A stretch of DNA of 9,277 nucleotides. It comes from Verrucomicrobiales bacterium. Lineage in GTDB: Bacteria; Verrucomicrobiota; Verrucomicrobiia; Limisphaerales; UBA11320. The notes under the pieces are model-generated. The model saw only the letters and a list, made by a program, of their open reading frames with translations, made no database searches and was not told where the DNA came from. Made by a program: the position numbers and the translations under genes. Every line of letters starts with the position of its first letter. Positions within the stretch are counted from its first letter, which is position 1. Positions 1 to 6,557 of this stretch are shown here, piece by piece. The DNA is taken from positions 1-9,277 of the forward strand of contig DMJJ01000336.1 of the NCBI GenBank assembly GCA_003452185.1, written 5' to 3'.

Positions 1-1
1 G

Positions 2-247
2 GAGGAGTACGACGATCAAATCCGCAGCGACGTCGCCCGGCTGAAGAACACGGGCGGGCGGGAGGGGGGAGCCTGCACCGCCGCCAGCTTTCTCAAGCAC
101 TTCGCGGGGGATTGCCCCTGGGTGCATCTCGACATTGCAGGGCCGGCGATGGGCTCGAAGGAACTCCCCCACCTTGAGAAGGGGGCCACGGGGTTCGGAG
201 TCCGCCTGGTGACGGAGTTCCTGCGCCGCCACGCAGCCCGGCTGTAG
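2..247 (+). CDS. pepA: Leucyl aminopeptidase (peptidase family M17), C-terminal fragment
   Basis: This is the last 81 residues of a cytosolic M17 leucyl aminopeptidase, which removes N-terminal residues from peptides using a two-metal centre. The frame is open from base 2 and ends at a TAG at 245-247; the start and most of the gene lie left of the window. Family hallmarks are visible in order: a KNTGGREGGACTAASFL segment (matching the NxGGRxGGAxTAxxFL region of PepA), then the very conserved WVHLDIAG, then KGATGFGVR, followed by a final LVTEFLRRH helix. The metal ligands and catalytic Lys/Arg of the family lie upstream of this part and cannot be checked. The end is close to where E. coli PepA ends, so the C-terminus looks intact. 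The gene converges on the RHS gene with only 45 bp between the two stops. Its symbol could be lap in some annotations. Confidence 0.9.
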   Translation, partial: EEYDDQIRSDVARLKNTGGREGGACTAASFLKHFAGDCPWVHLDIAGPAMGSKELPHLEKGATGFGVRLVTEFLRRHAARL

Positions 248-267
248 CACAGCCCGGGGGCCCGCCG

Positions 268-290
268 CCGCCCCGACCCTTGCCGGGCGG
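268..290. terminator. Possible hairpin between convergent pepA and RHS genes
   Basis: In the 45-bp convergent gap, CCGCCC (268-273) pairs perfectly with GGGCGG (285-290) across an 11-nt loop. An alternative pairing, GACCC (275-279) with GGGTC (290-294), overlaps the RHS stop codon. Neither side has a T-tract, so this is at best a weak bidirectional terminator. The location supports the call more than the structure does. Confidence 0.3.
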
Positions 291-292
291 GG

Positions 293-1786
293 TCACGGTT
301 CGATCTGACCGGTCCCTTGCCGGACCGCCTCAAGCAGGCGATCGAACTCGAACGGCCTGACCCCAAACTGGTCCGGGGCCTTGTCCAGATCGACGCGGAT
401 CGGCCGGTCGGGGAACTCCGCGGCAAGGTCCTCCGGCACCGCGGCTTCATCCAGCTCCCGAAGGTAGGAGCCGGGGACCTCGAACGATTTCAGCACGGCC
501 CCGGGAAGTCCGGCGGAGCGCTGCCGGGCCAGGAAGGCGTCGGCCCGCTCCCGCTGCCCGAAGTTGAGGAACAGAACCCGGTTGCCCGCCAGGGCCACCT
601 CCCCGTCCTCGCCCACCAGGATTCGCGTATTGGGCTCCCCCTCCACCCGGTAGACACGAACCGTCGGATCCTGGAGCGCGGCGGCCGAAAAAATCGAGAG
701 CGTGAGGGCACGGAAGGCGAACAGCCGGGCATCCCGAACCCGCATCGCGTCCCCCAGGTCCCAGAACGCGGTGGCGAAGGAGTAGGAGTTGAAGGCGATG
801 CGTCCTCCGGCTCCCGCAGCGTAGAAGATGGGGCCGACCAGCGCCCCACCCGCCCCCACCAGGCCGCCCCGGAGGAAGCTTTCTCCCAGAGCCTGGGGGG
901 TGGCCCGCCCGTGCGACGCGATGTAGGTGTTGAGGGTGGCCACACCTCCGGAGATCACCGATGCGGTGAGCATCGACTGCAGGGTGTAGTCACTCGTTCC
1001 GGCGGGATCCACGCGCCCCACGGGATCGTTGCGCGCATAGGGGTAGCGCGCCCGGCTGGCCGGTTCAGTCGGAACCCCTTCAAAGGGATCCGGCGAGAGA
1101 AAACGCCCCAGCCTCGGGTCGTAGTCCCGGAAGGCCATCCCGTAAGCCCCGAGCCCGGGGACGAACCGCAGCCCGGAATAGGCGGGAAGCCCGGCATCGG
1201 GGTCCTGGGCCGCGGGCAGGCGGTTGCCGAATGCATCGGAGTCGAACCGGTCAACCAGCCCCCCGACGCGGTTGACCTGCGCGCGGACCGACCCATGACC
1301 GTCGAGGATCGCATACCCGACGGGCGCGGAGGCCGGGTCGCCCGCTGAAACTTCGGCTCTGGCCACAACTCCGAGGCTGACCCGCGCAGGGCAGCCGGGA
1401 CGGAGTTCCGCCACGAGCGCCGAGGGACCGGGGCCCGCAAGGGGATTAAGAATCACCCGGTTCGTGGAGCGGGCCCGGGTGCCGCTGCCCCCCTCCCCGG
1501 CAACCTCCACCGTCGCGACCCTCAGGCCGTCGGCGTCGTACAGAAACTCCAGGCGGCGGGGCACCCCGTCCACCTCCCACTCCTGGGCGACGACTCGACC
1601 AAGCGAGTCGTGGGAACGCTCCTGCGCCGTCGCGGTGACGGCGAGGCAAAGGGTGAACGCCAGCGGGATCCACCCTGGAAACAGGCCCGCCCGGCGCTCC
1701 GGCGGGTCCTCAACGCCCTGATGCGCCAGCCGTCGTGGGGCGCGGGCCGGGGTTCGAAACGGGGCCGTGGCTCTCGGGTCCTTCAT
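293..1786 (-). CDS. Secreted compact RHS-core protein with toxin-like C-terminal region
   Basis: A 497-residue RHS/YD-family protein. A basic N-terminus leads into a hydrophobic stretch (about 38-53) with a plausible signal-peptidase site after ATA (54), so it is probably exported. YD-repeat remnants follow (DSLGRV at 60-65, FLYDADGLRV at 81-90). The RHS-associated core spans about 158-263: DGHGSVRAQV, DRFDSDAFGNRL, RDYDPRLGRFLSPDPF and the terminal RVDPAG. Normal RHS proteins carry many repeats and exceed 1000 residues, so this is a stand-alone core cassette. After the core come a Gly/Ala-rich hydrophobic stretch (about 271-372) and a globular tail (375-497) with VYRVEG, VLFLNFG, LKSFEVP and APDQFGVRP, resembling polymorphic-toxin C-termini. 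The start at 1786 is chosen because an AAGGAGGAGG motif lies 8 nt upstream; an upstream extension to 1843 reads through that motif. No immunity gene follows: the stop lies 45 bp from convergent pepA. The RHS call is firm; toxicity is inference. Confidence 0.88.
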   Translation of the reverse strand: MKDPRATAPFRTPARAPRRLAHQGVEDPPERRAGLFPGWIPLAFTLCLAVTATAQERSHDSLGRVVAQEWEVDGVPRRLEFLYDADGLRVATVEVAGEGGSGTRARSTNRVILNPLAGPGPSALVAELRPGCPARVSLGVVARAEVSAGDPASAPVGYAILDGHGSVRAQVNRVGGLVDRFDSDAFGNRLPAAQDPDAGLPAYSGLRFVPGLGAYGMAFRDYDPRLGRFLSPDPFEGVPTEPASRARYPYARNDPVGRVDPAGTSDYTLQSMLTASVISGGVATLNTYIASHGRATPQALGESFLRGGLVGAGGALVGPIFYAAGAGGRIAFNSYSFATAFWDLGDAMRVRDARLFAFRALTLSIFSAAALQDPTVRVYRVEGEPNTRILVGEDGEVALAGNRVLFLNFGQRERADAFLARQRSAGLPGAVLKSFEVPGSYLRELDEAAVPEDLAAEFPDRPIRVDLDKAPDQFGVRPFEFDRLLEAVRQGTGQIEP

Positions 1787-1793
1787 GTGATCA

Positions 1794-1804
1794 ACCTCCT
1801 CCTT
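1794..1804 (-). promoter_or_regulatory. Strong ribosome binding site that fixes the RHS start
   Basis: Read on the minus strand, AAGGAGGAGG is followed after 8 nt (TTGATCAC) by the ATG at 1786. AGGAGGTTGATCA is nearly the full complement of the 16S rRNA 3' end (AAGGAGGTGATCC) with one extra T, an extended Shine-Dalgarno. None of the other complete genes in this window has one this good. Confidence 0.75.
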
Positions 1805-1815
1805 GTGCGGGGGAG

Positions 1816-1843
1816 GTTGTATCACGGATTCCCGGGCTGACAA
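1816..1843 (-). promoter_or_regulatory. Candidate sigma70-type promoter for the RHS gene
   Basis: On the minus strand TTGTCA (1843-1838, 5/6 to the -35 consensus) is separated by 16 bp from TACAAC (1821-1816, 4/6 to the -10). It lies in the 78-bp gap between the rhomboid stop and the RHS start, and would give a short leader holding the strong ribosome binding site. If real, the RHS gene can be expressed independently of the rhomboid gene. Such matches can occur by chance. Confidence 0.35.
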
Positions 1844-1864
1844 TCGCTAGAACTAGGGATCCCC

Positions 1865-2794
1865 TCAGCCGCGGCCCGCCCGCCGTGCATCGACCCATCC
1901 CCAGACGGCGCCGATTACGAGGCCGACCGTGTGGACCGTGTTGGCCACCCGCGCGCCGGTTCCGAACATGGCCCGCACCCCGGGGGGGTTGAGCTCCTGG
2001 GCCCAGCAGAGCACGAAGTACACGAACAGCATCAGCACCGTCCGGGGGTCGAGCCCGATGCCGCTGCCCGGGTCGTGACGCCCGCGTTGCCAGGCGTAGC
2101 CCGCAAGGGCGAACACCACCCCGGACATGCCGCCGAACCGGGGCGACCCTGTGACGAGATACTGCCCAAGGTTCGGGAAGATCGCCGTCACGAGGACAAA
2201 CAGAAGCAGGAAGCGGGTTCCCCGCCGGGCCTCAATCAGGCTGCCGAGGGAAAAAATCCAGAGCGCATTGCAAAGGAGATGAACCCAGCCGAAGTGGAGG
2301 AAGATCGGGGTGACCAGGCGCCAGACCTCGCCCTGCCGGATCTCCCCAAGCATCGGCCCCCCCTCGAGCTCGGCGGAGCCGATGAAGAACGAGCGAATCG
2401 CTTCCGGGTTGTCCCCCTGTCCCGTGAGCATGAACACCGCAGCGCAGAAGAACAGGAGCACCCCGCAGAGCGGTCCCATCCCAAAAGGCCCGTGGCTCGC
2501 GATGATATCCTCCCGGCGGAGGACCCGCTTGCCGCTTTCCGCGGCCTCCTGCTGCTCCCGCTCCTCGATCTGTCGCGCGGCCCGGGAATGGCCCTGGAAC
2601 CGGGGGTCGTCCGGAGCCGCCTTGTAAGCGGCCAGGAGATCCACCGCCCTGGCGATCAGCTCCTCCTCCATGATCCAGACCAGCCACGATCCATCGGACG
2701 CGACCTCAATCTCGTTCTCGATCCCCTGGACGACGAGGTAGTCGCTGAACGTGGTGGCCGACCGTTCATCCGCAAGCTGGCCGATCATTCTCAT
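1865..2794 (-). CDS. glpG: GlpG-type rhomboid intramembrane serine protease
   Basis: A 309-residue rhomboid protease, which cleaves transmembrane segments of substrate proteins within the inner membrane. Residues 1-66 resemble the cytoplasmic N-domain of GlpG, ending in the DDPRF motif (E. coli: ADPRY). A charged linker (70-95) joins it to a membrane core with about six hydrophobic segments from residue 106. All key residues are present: HFGWVHLLCN supplies the oxyanion pair His172 and Asn176, GGMSG supplies nucleophile Ser224, and ANTVH supplies catalytic His288. The match to E. coli GlpG around the Ser (SGVVFALAGYAW, then RGRHDPGSGI) is close. The MRM start aligns with the MLM start of E. 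coli GlpG; no clear Shine-Dalgarno precedes it. It lies 78 bp upstream of the RHS gene on the same strand and may share a transcript. It is somewhat longer than E. coli GlpG because of the linker. Rhomboid identity is certain; the natural substrate is unknown. Confidence 0.95.
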   Translation of the reverse strand: MRMIGQLADERSATTFSDYLVVQGIENEIEVASDGSWLVWIMEEELIARAVDLLAAYKAAPDDPRFQGHSRAARQIEEREQQEAAESGKRVLRREDIIASHGPFGMGPLCGVLLFFCAAVFMLTGQGDNPEAIRSFFIGSAELEGGPMLGEIRQGEVWRLVTPIFLHFGWVHLLCNALWIFSLGSLIEARRGTRFLLLFVLVTAIFPNLGQYLVTGSPRFGGMSGVVFALAGYAWQRGRHDPGSGIGLDPRTVLMLFVYFVLCWAQELNPPGVRAMFGTGARVANTVHTVGLVIGAVWGWVDARRAGRG

Positions 2795-3205
2795 ATAGTG
2801 ACCGAGAGGAGCCTAGGGCATTCCCCCCCCGTTGGCTAGCGGGCTGTCAGAACGGTCTCCCCGTGCCGCGTGCAATTGGAGGCGAGAGAGGCGACGGCAT
2901 CCGGCCCAGGGGGGGGGCTCGCGAGGGGTTGGCAGGGGTGCCATCCGACCAATAGGAAAACTTATGCACTGGATACGAGTTCGTGGTTGTATTCCGCCCG
3001 ACACCCACCCTATGGTCCGGGAATTCCAACCACCGGTGGACGCCCGCCCAAGGCTCCAGGCAGAGGCTTTCCGTACCCGCGTGTTGTTTCCGGATCACGG
3101 GGGACGCCTGGCAAACGGGGTGATGTCGGCCGGTGTTCGGGATTGTCGTGCCAATCGATGCGGGCCGCCCGCTCTCGAGACAAACCGAAACCTCACCAAC
3201 CGACT
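2795..3205. other. Divergent intergenic region (411 bp)
   Basis: This separates the rhomboid gene (leftward) from the duplicated secreted protein (rightward) and must hold control signals for both, but I could not find a convincing -35/-10 pair on either strand. Visible features are a run of 8 C (2823-2830), a run of 9 G (2909-2917), a small GGCA-GGGG-TGCC hairpin near 2930-2942, and two close palindromes, GGAATTCC (3020-3027) and CCACCGGTGG (3030-3039). The frame of the downstream gene is open back to 2870, but that stretch is Gly/Pro/Arg-rich and lacks protein-like features, so I treat it as non-coding. Confidence 0.6.
3030..3039. promoter_or_regulatory. 10-bp perfect palindrome, possible operator
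   Basis: CCACCGGTGG is a perfect palindrome 2 bp after another, GGAATTCC (3020-3027), about 170 bp upstream of the chosen start of the duplicated protein gene. The pair could form a regulator site, but short GC-rich palindromes are frequent in this base composition. Confidence 0.2.
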
Positions 3206-6200
3206 ATGCAACGAAGGAAACCCACTCCTCCCAGTTCCCCCTTGTCCCACGGCCTGCGTGCACCCACGCCGCCGCCGTGCAACCTGTGGACGCCCGCCGC
3301 CGGCATTGCCGCCGCATTCATCCTGAGTTCCACCGGACTGTTGGCCGCCGAGGGGGATCTCCCCCTTGGGGTCGAGCAGGCCCATCTGGGCTATTCGGTT
3401 CGGGACACCGTGATCTTCGACGATCCGGCCAACCCCAACAACCTGGCCACGTGGGAGCCGTACGTCGGGGTTCTCGGGAACAGCGTTTTCCTGATCGGGG
3501 CGAATACCTTCGCCGAGGGGAGCACCGACAAACAACGGTTCGCGTTCGTGATGCAACCCGTGGCGGGCGGCCCTCACGCCTTGGGGGATCACTTCTTCAG
3601 CGACGACAGAGCCCCATACCGGGGACCCATCAATGCCTCGAGGCAGGACGGAAACCCGCAACGCATCGCAGGAGATCCGCGCCCCGGCGGGACCAACATC
3701 ATTACGGGCGCGGAAGCCTCGCCCCACCTCAACCCGGCGTTCCAGTCGGATGGCCGATGGGCTCTCGGGTTCGATCGCCTGCCCGACGGACGTTACGGAA
3801 CGGTCCAAACCTTCTCGATCGACCCGGAAACCCTGGAGCAAACCGCGATCTCGCTGGCCTTCGACGCCGCCAACGGGCGGCTCGTGGAAGGAACGGCGGG
3901 CAGCAGCCAGAGCACCCGCTTCGGGGGAGACGTGCTGGGGCTGGACAACGGCAACTTCGTCGTGTCGGTTGAGGATCGATCCAAAGCCCGCGCCAACCCG
4001 AACCTGGCGGTGTTTGTTGTCGTGGCTCCCGACGGGTCGATCGTAACGGAGACCACGGTGGTCGCCACGGCGGATTACTGGTCCAACCTCGCGGCCTTCA
4101 AGGGGGGATTCGCGATCCGGGCGGCAGGGGTCATCTACTTCTATGACAACGCCGGGAATCTCACCGGGCAGGTGGATGCGAACGCCGCCTCCGGAGTCGC
4201 ATTTGACCGCGGCCGGGGGGATGGCACGCGGATCGCAGGACACATCAACCAGCCCTATGTCTATCTCGCCGGCTCCGCGAGCATCCTCGACGGCGAGGGG
4301 AACAAGGTGCCGGGGGTTTATGTGGCCGCGTTTGATTCCCGGGATCAGTCGTTCGTCGCCCAGGCCCGGGTGGACAATTACCCCGGCACTTTCGACCGGA
4401 CGGTGGTTGCCGCCGACGCCTTGGGCCGGGTGACGGTCGCGTTCGAGTCGACCCCGCAGGGGTTCGCCAGGAAGCAGGTGGTTGCCCGGGTGCTGGCGCT
4501 TGATCCCTGCCTTGCGCAGATCCAGCCCCTGAGCGATCCCTTCTTCCCGTTCCTGAACCACGGCCTGGACTTCAACACCCAGAACCCGAGCATCGCGATG
4601 ACCACGAAGGAGATCCTGGTCGCTGCGAAAGGCCTCGTCAGCCTGGAGAACACGGTCGACCTGGGGCCGGATTCCCGCCCGGCCACAGCGGTCTACGCCG
4701 TGATCCATCATCCCGTCCCGGCGGAGGATCCCACAACGCCCGCCGGATTGACGACCCCCTCCTCGCTGGCTGAGGCAGGCATGCACCACGTTGTGCCGGA
4801 CAAGGTCATTTTCAACGCGCCCGACGCCCCCAACAACCTTGCGACATGGGAACCGTATGTCGGTGTGCTGGGCGACAGCACCTTCCTGGTGGGGGCAAAC
4901 ACCTTCGCGGAGGGCTCCACCTCCGAGCAGCGCTTCGCGTTTGTGATGCAACCCGCCGCAGGGGGCCCCTCCCGTGAGGGAGACCACTTCTTTGGCGACG
5001 ACGGCCTGCCGTTCCGGGAGGGGATCAACGCCTCCCGCCAGGATGGCAACCCGCAACGAATCGCCGGGGATCCCAGGCCGGGTGCGGTCAACATCATCAC
5101 CGGAGCGGAGGCCTCACCACACCTGCACGACGCCTTCAAGAGCGACGACCGCTGGAACCTCGGTTTCGACCGCCTGGCCAACGGCCGCTACGGAACCGTG
5201 CAAACCTACTCGATCGATCCCCTCTCGCTCACCCAGACCAAGAAATCCAACGCGATCGATGCCGCCAACGGCCGCATCACGGAAGGGGTGGCGGGCAGCA
5301 GCCAGAGCACCCGCTTTGGCGGCGACCTTGTCGGGCTCGACAACGGGAACTTCGTGGTTTCCGTGGAGGACCGATCCAAGGTGCGATCGAGCCCCAACCT
5401 GGCGGTATTTGTGATCGTGGCGCCGGATGGTTCGATCGTCCGGGAGACCACGGTGGTGGCGACTGCGGACTACTGGTCCAACCTCGCGGCCTACCGGGGA
5501 GGGTTTGCCATCCGCGCCGCCGGGACGCTCTACTTCTACAGCAACGACGGCGATCTCAGGGGGAGCCTGGACGCCGATGCGGCCTCCGGCGTGGCGTTCG
5601 ACAAAGGGCGTGGCGACGGCACCCGGATCGGGGGGCACATCAACAGCCCGTACGTCTACCTTGCAGGGGGAGCCTCATTGATCACCCAGGCGGGAAACAT
5701 CGAACCGGCGGTTCGAGTGGCTGTCTTCGACTCGAGGAACCAATCGTTCGTGGCCCACGCCCGGGTCGACACCCGAAACGGGGCCACGGACCGTGTGGTC
5801 GTCTCCCCCGACGCGCTCGACCGGTTTGTTGTCGCCTTTGTCGACAAGCCGGCGGGCTTCGCCGCAAACCAGGTCGTGGCCCGCGTCATGCGTTTCGACG
5901 AGTGCTCCCGCTCCATCCAGGCGATGACCCCGAGCTTCTTTCCCTTCGTGAACCACAAGGGGAACGGGGTGACGCTCGCCAACCCGAGCGTTGCCATCAC
6001 CACCCGCGAGATCCTCGTTGCCGCCAAAGGGAGCGTCAACCTGGCCAACGACCCCGAGGGGGATGCCGACTCCCGGCTCCTCTCGAACGTCTATACGGTC
6101 ATCTCACACCCCTACCCCCAGGATGATCCGACGAAGCCGGCGGTGGTTCCCGGGATTCACCTCTCCGCTGCGATCCCGGTGGTCAACGGGAAAGCCACGC

Positions 6201-6352
6201 TCTCCTGGACCGGCGGCCAGGGGCCGTTCACGGTCCAGACCCGGGGTTCGATCACGGAGCCTTGGAAGGATTTCCGGACCGGCGTGACCTCCTCTGACAT
6301 CCTGGTGGACGTGTCGGGGGGACAGGCTTACTTCCGCGTGGTGGGTCAATAG
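3206..6352 (+). CDS. Exported protein of unknown function built from two tandem ~448-residue copies
   Basis: With the start at 3206 the product has 1048 residues. Residues 1-49 look like a signal peptide with a long basic, Pro-rich n-region (MQRRK...) and a hydrophobic core AAGIAAAFILSSTGLLA before AEG. Two homologous units follow, residues 66-513 and 531-979, about 70% identical by eye. Shared motifs include NNLATWEPYVGVLG, NASRQDGNPQRIAGDPRP, TGAEASPHL, GSSQSTRFGGD, SVEDRSK, TADYWSNLAA and GRGDGTRI. Each unit has one Cys at an equivalent place (435 and 900). Alternating short hydrophobic strands and Gly/Asp turns suggest a beta-rich, possibly beta-propeller, fold; this is inference. The last 69 residues (from about 980) form a small beta-rich domain with LSWTGGQGPFTVQ and FRVVGQ, like C-terminal domains of other large exported verrucomicrobial proteins. 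I recognise no enzyme family. Start choice is uncertain: 3158 and 2870 are in-frame alternatives and none has a clear Shine-Dalgarno; 3206 fits the signal peptide best. Confidence 0.85.
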   Translation: MQRRKPTPPSSPLSHGLRAPTPPPCNLWTPAAGIAAAFILSSTGLLAAEGDLPLGVEQAHLGYSVRDTVIFDDPANPNNLATWEPYVGVLGNSVFLIGANTFAEGSTDKQRFAFVMQPVAGGPHALGDHFFSDDRAPYRGPINASRQDGNPQRIAGDPRPGGTNIITGAEASPHLNPAFQSDGRWALGFDRLPDGRYGTVQTFSIDPETLEQTAISLAFDAANGRLVEGTAGSSQSTRFGGDVLGLDNGNFVVSVEDRSKARANPNLAVFVVVAPDGSIVTETTVVATADYWSNLAAFKGGFAIRAAGVIYFYDNAGNLTGQVDANAASGVAFDRGRGDGTRIAGHINQPYVYLAGSASILDGEGNKVPGVYVAAFDSRDQSFVAQARVDNYPGTFDRTVVAADALGRVTVAFESTPQGFARKQVVARVLALDPCLAQIQPLSDPFFPFLNHGLDFNTQNPSIAMTTKEILVAAKGLVSLENTVDLGPDSRPATAVYAVIHHPVPAEDPTTPAGLTTPSSLAEAGMHHVVPDKVIFNAPDAPNNLATWEPYVGVLGDSTFLVGANTFAEGSTSEQRFAFVMQPAAGGPSREGDHFFGDDGLPFREGINASRQDGNPQRIAGDPRPGAVNIITGAEASPHLHDAFKSDDRWNLGFDRLANGRYGTVQTYSIDPLSLTQTKKSNAIDAANGRITEGVAGSSQSTRFGGDLVGLDNGNFVVSVEDRSKVRSSPNLAVFVIVAPDGSIVRETTVVATADYWSNLAAYRGGFAIRAAGTLYFYSNDGDLRGSLDADAASGVAFDKGRGDGTRIGGHINSPYVYLAGGASLITQAGNIEPAVRVAVFDSRNQSFVAHARVDTRNGATDRVVVSPDALDRFVVAFVDKPAGFAANQVVARVMRFDECSRSIQAMTPSFFPFVNHKGNGVTLANPSVAITTREILVAAKGSVNLANDPEGDADSRLLSNVYTVISHPYPQDDPTKPAVVPGIHLSAAIPVVNGKATLSWTGGQGPFTVQTRGSITEPWKDFRTGVTSSDILVDVSGGQAYFRVVGQ
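3401..4744 (+). repeat. First copy of the internal tandem duplication
   Basis: This unit encodes residues 66-513, from RDTVIF to EDPTTPA. It aligns with the second copy at an offset of 1395 bp for most of its length, shifting to 1398 bp near the end through one extra codon in copy two between FFPF and NPS. The longest identity I noted is 27 bp at 3895-3921, within the GSSQSTRF coding segment. Confidence 0.9.
4796..6142 (+). repeat. Second copy of the internal tandem duplication
   Basis: This unit encodes residues 531-979, from PDKVIF to DDPTKPA, matching the first copy throughout. The 27-bp identical block falls at 5290-5316. A 17-residue linker separates the copies. Third-position differences are common while motifs are kept, so the duplication appears old and both copies seem held by selection. 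Confidence 0.9.
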
Positions 6353-6398
6353 ACTGCCTCGAACGGTGCGCCGCTGCGCCATTCCTGTCAGCCGCCAA

Positions 6399-6439
6399 GC
6401 CCCCTGTCGCCCGAAAGGGCCCAGGGGGCGCTTTCTTTT
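6399..6439 (+). terminator. Rho-independent terminator of the duplicated-protein gene
   Basis: Outer stem GCCCCCTG (6399-6406) pairs with CAGGGGGC (6422-6429). Inner stem GCCC (6409-6412) pairs with GGGC (6417-6420) around a GAAA tetraloop. The hairpin is followed by CTTTCTTTT (6431-6439). It begins 46 bp after the stop codon. This is a textbook intrinsic terminator and the clearest one in the window. Confidence 0.88.
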
Positions 6440-6480
6440 GGAGGTTCGCAGGAGCCAGCCACCCCCAGCGACAGTTGCCC

Positions 6481-6501
6481 TCACCCCCGCGGGAGGGGTG
6501 A
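6481..6501. repeat. Perfect 7-bp inverted repeat (TCACCCC/GGGGTGA)
   Basis: TCACCCC (6481-6487) pairs perfectly with GGGGTGA (6495-6501) across a 7-nt loop. It has no T-tract. It may be a REP-like intergenic palindrome, a protein site, or a second terminator-type hairpin downstream of the true terminator. Confidence 0.4.
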
Positions 6502-6518
6502 TCCCGCCCCCCCCGGCT

Positions 6519-6537
6519 CTGTGCGTCACTCGCACAG
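6519..6537. promoter_or_regulatory. Perfect 7-5-7 inverted repeat, candidate operator
   Basis: CTGTGCG (6519-6525) and CGCACAG (6531-6537) form a perfect dyad around TCACT, the shape of a site for a dimeric helix-turn-helix protein. It ends 20 bp before an extended -10-like TGCTAGGGT, so its centre would fall near -45 of the predicted start, a typical activator position. Autoregulation by the downstream response regulator is an attractive inference. Confidence 0.45.
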
Positions 6538-6557
6538 TCCCACGGGGGACCGGGACC

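Noticed and set aside
317..1348. A 343-codon plus-strand open frame across the RHS gene.
   Set aside because: The minus frame encodes an unmistakable RHS core; the plus translation is Pro/Gly/Arg-rich with no recognisable features.
1787..1843. A 19-residue N-terminal extension of the RHS protein starting at 1843.
   Set aside because: It would be translated through the strong AAGGAGGAGG ribosome binding site that precedes the ATG at 1786.
1831..1865. CTAGAACTAGGGATCC and CCCGGGCTG look like pieces of a cloning-vector polylinker (XbaI-SpeI-BamHI-SmaI order).
   Set aside because: The blocks are in a different order and with changed bases, they join smoothly to native flanking genes, and the CCCGGG part lies within a plausible promoter spacer. 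Coincidence is more likely than vector contamination.
1931..2839. A 302-codon plus-strand open frame opposite the rhomboid gene.
   Set aside because: The minus frame has the full rhomboid catalytic set; the plus frame is its shadow.
3095..5056. A 653-codon open frame on the minus strand, antisense to the duplicated protein.
   Set aside because: The plus frame has a signal peptide and conserved duplicated motifs. The antisense product is Arg/Gly/Val-rich without domains, as expected for a GC-rich shadow frame.
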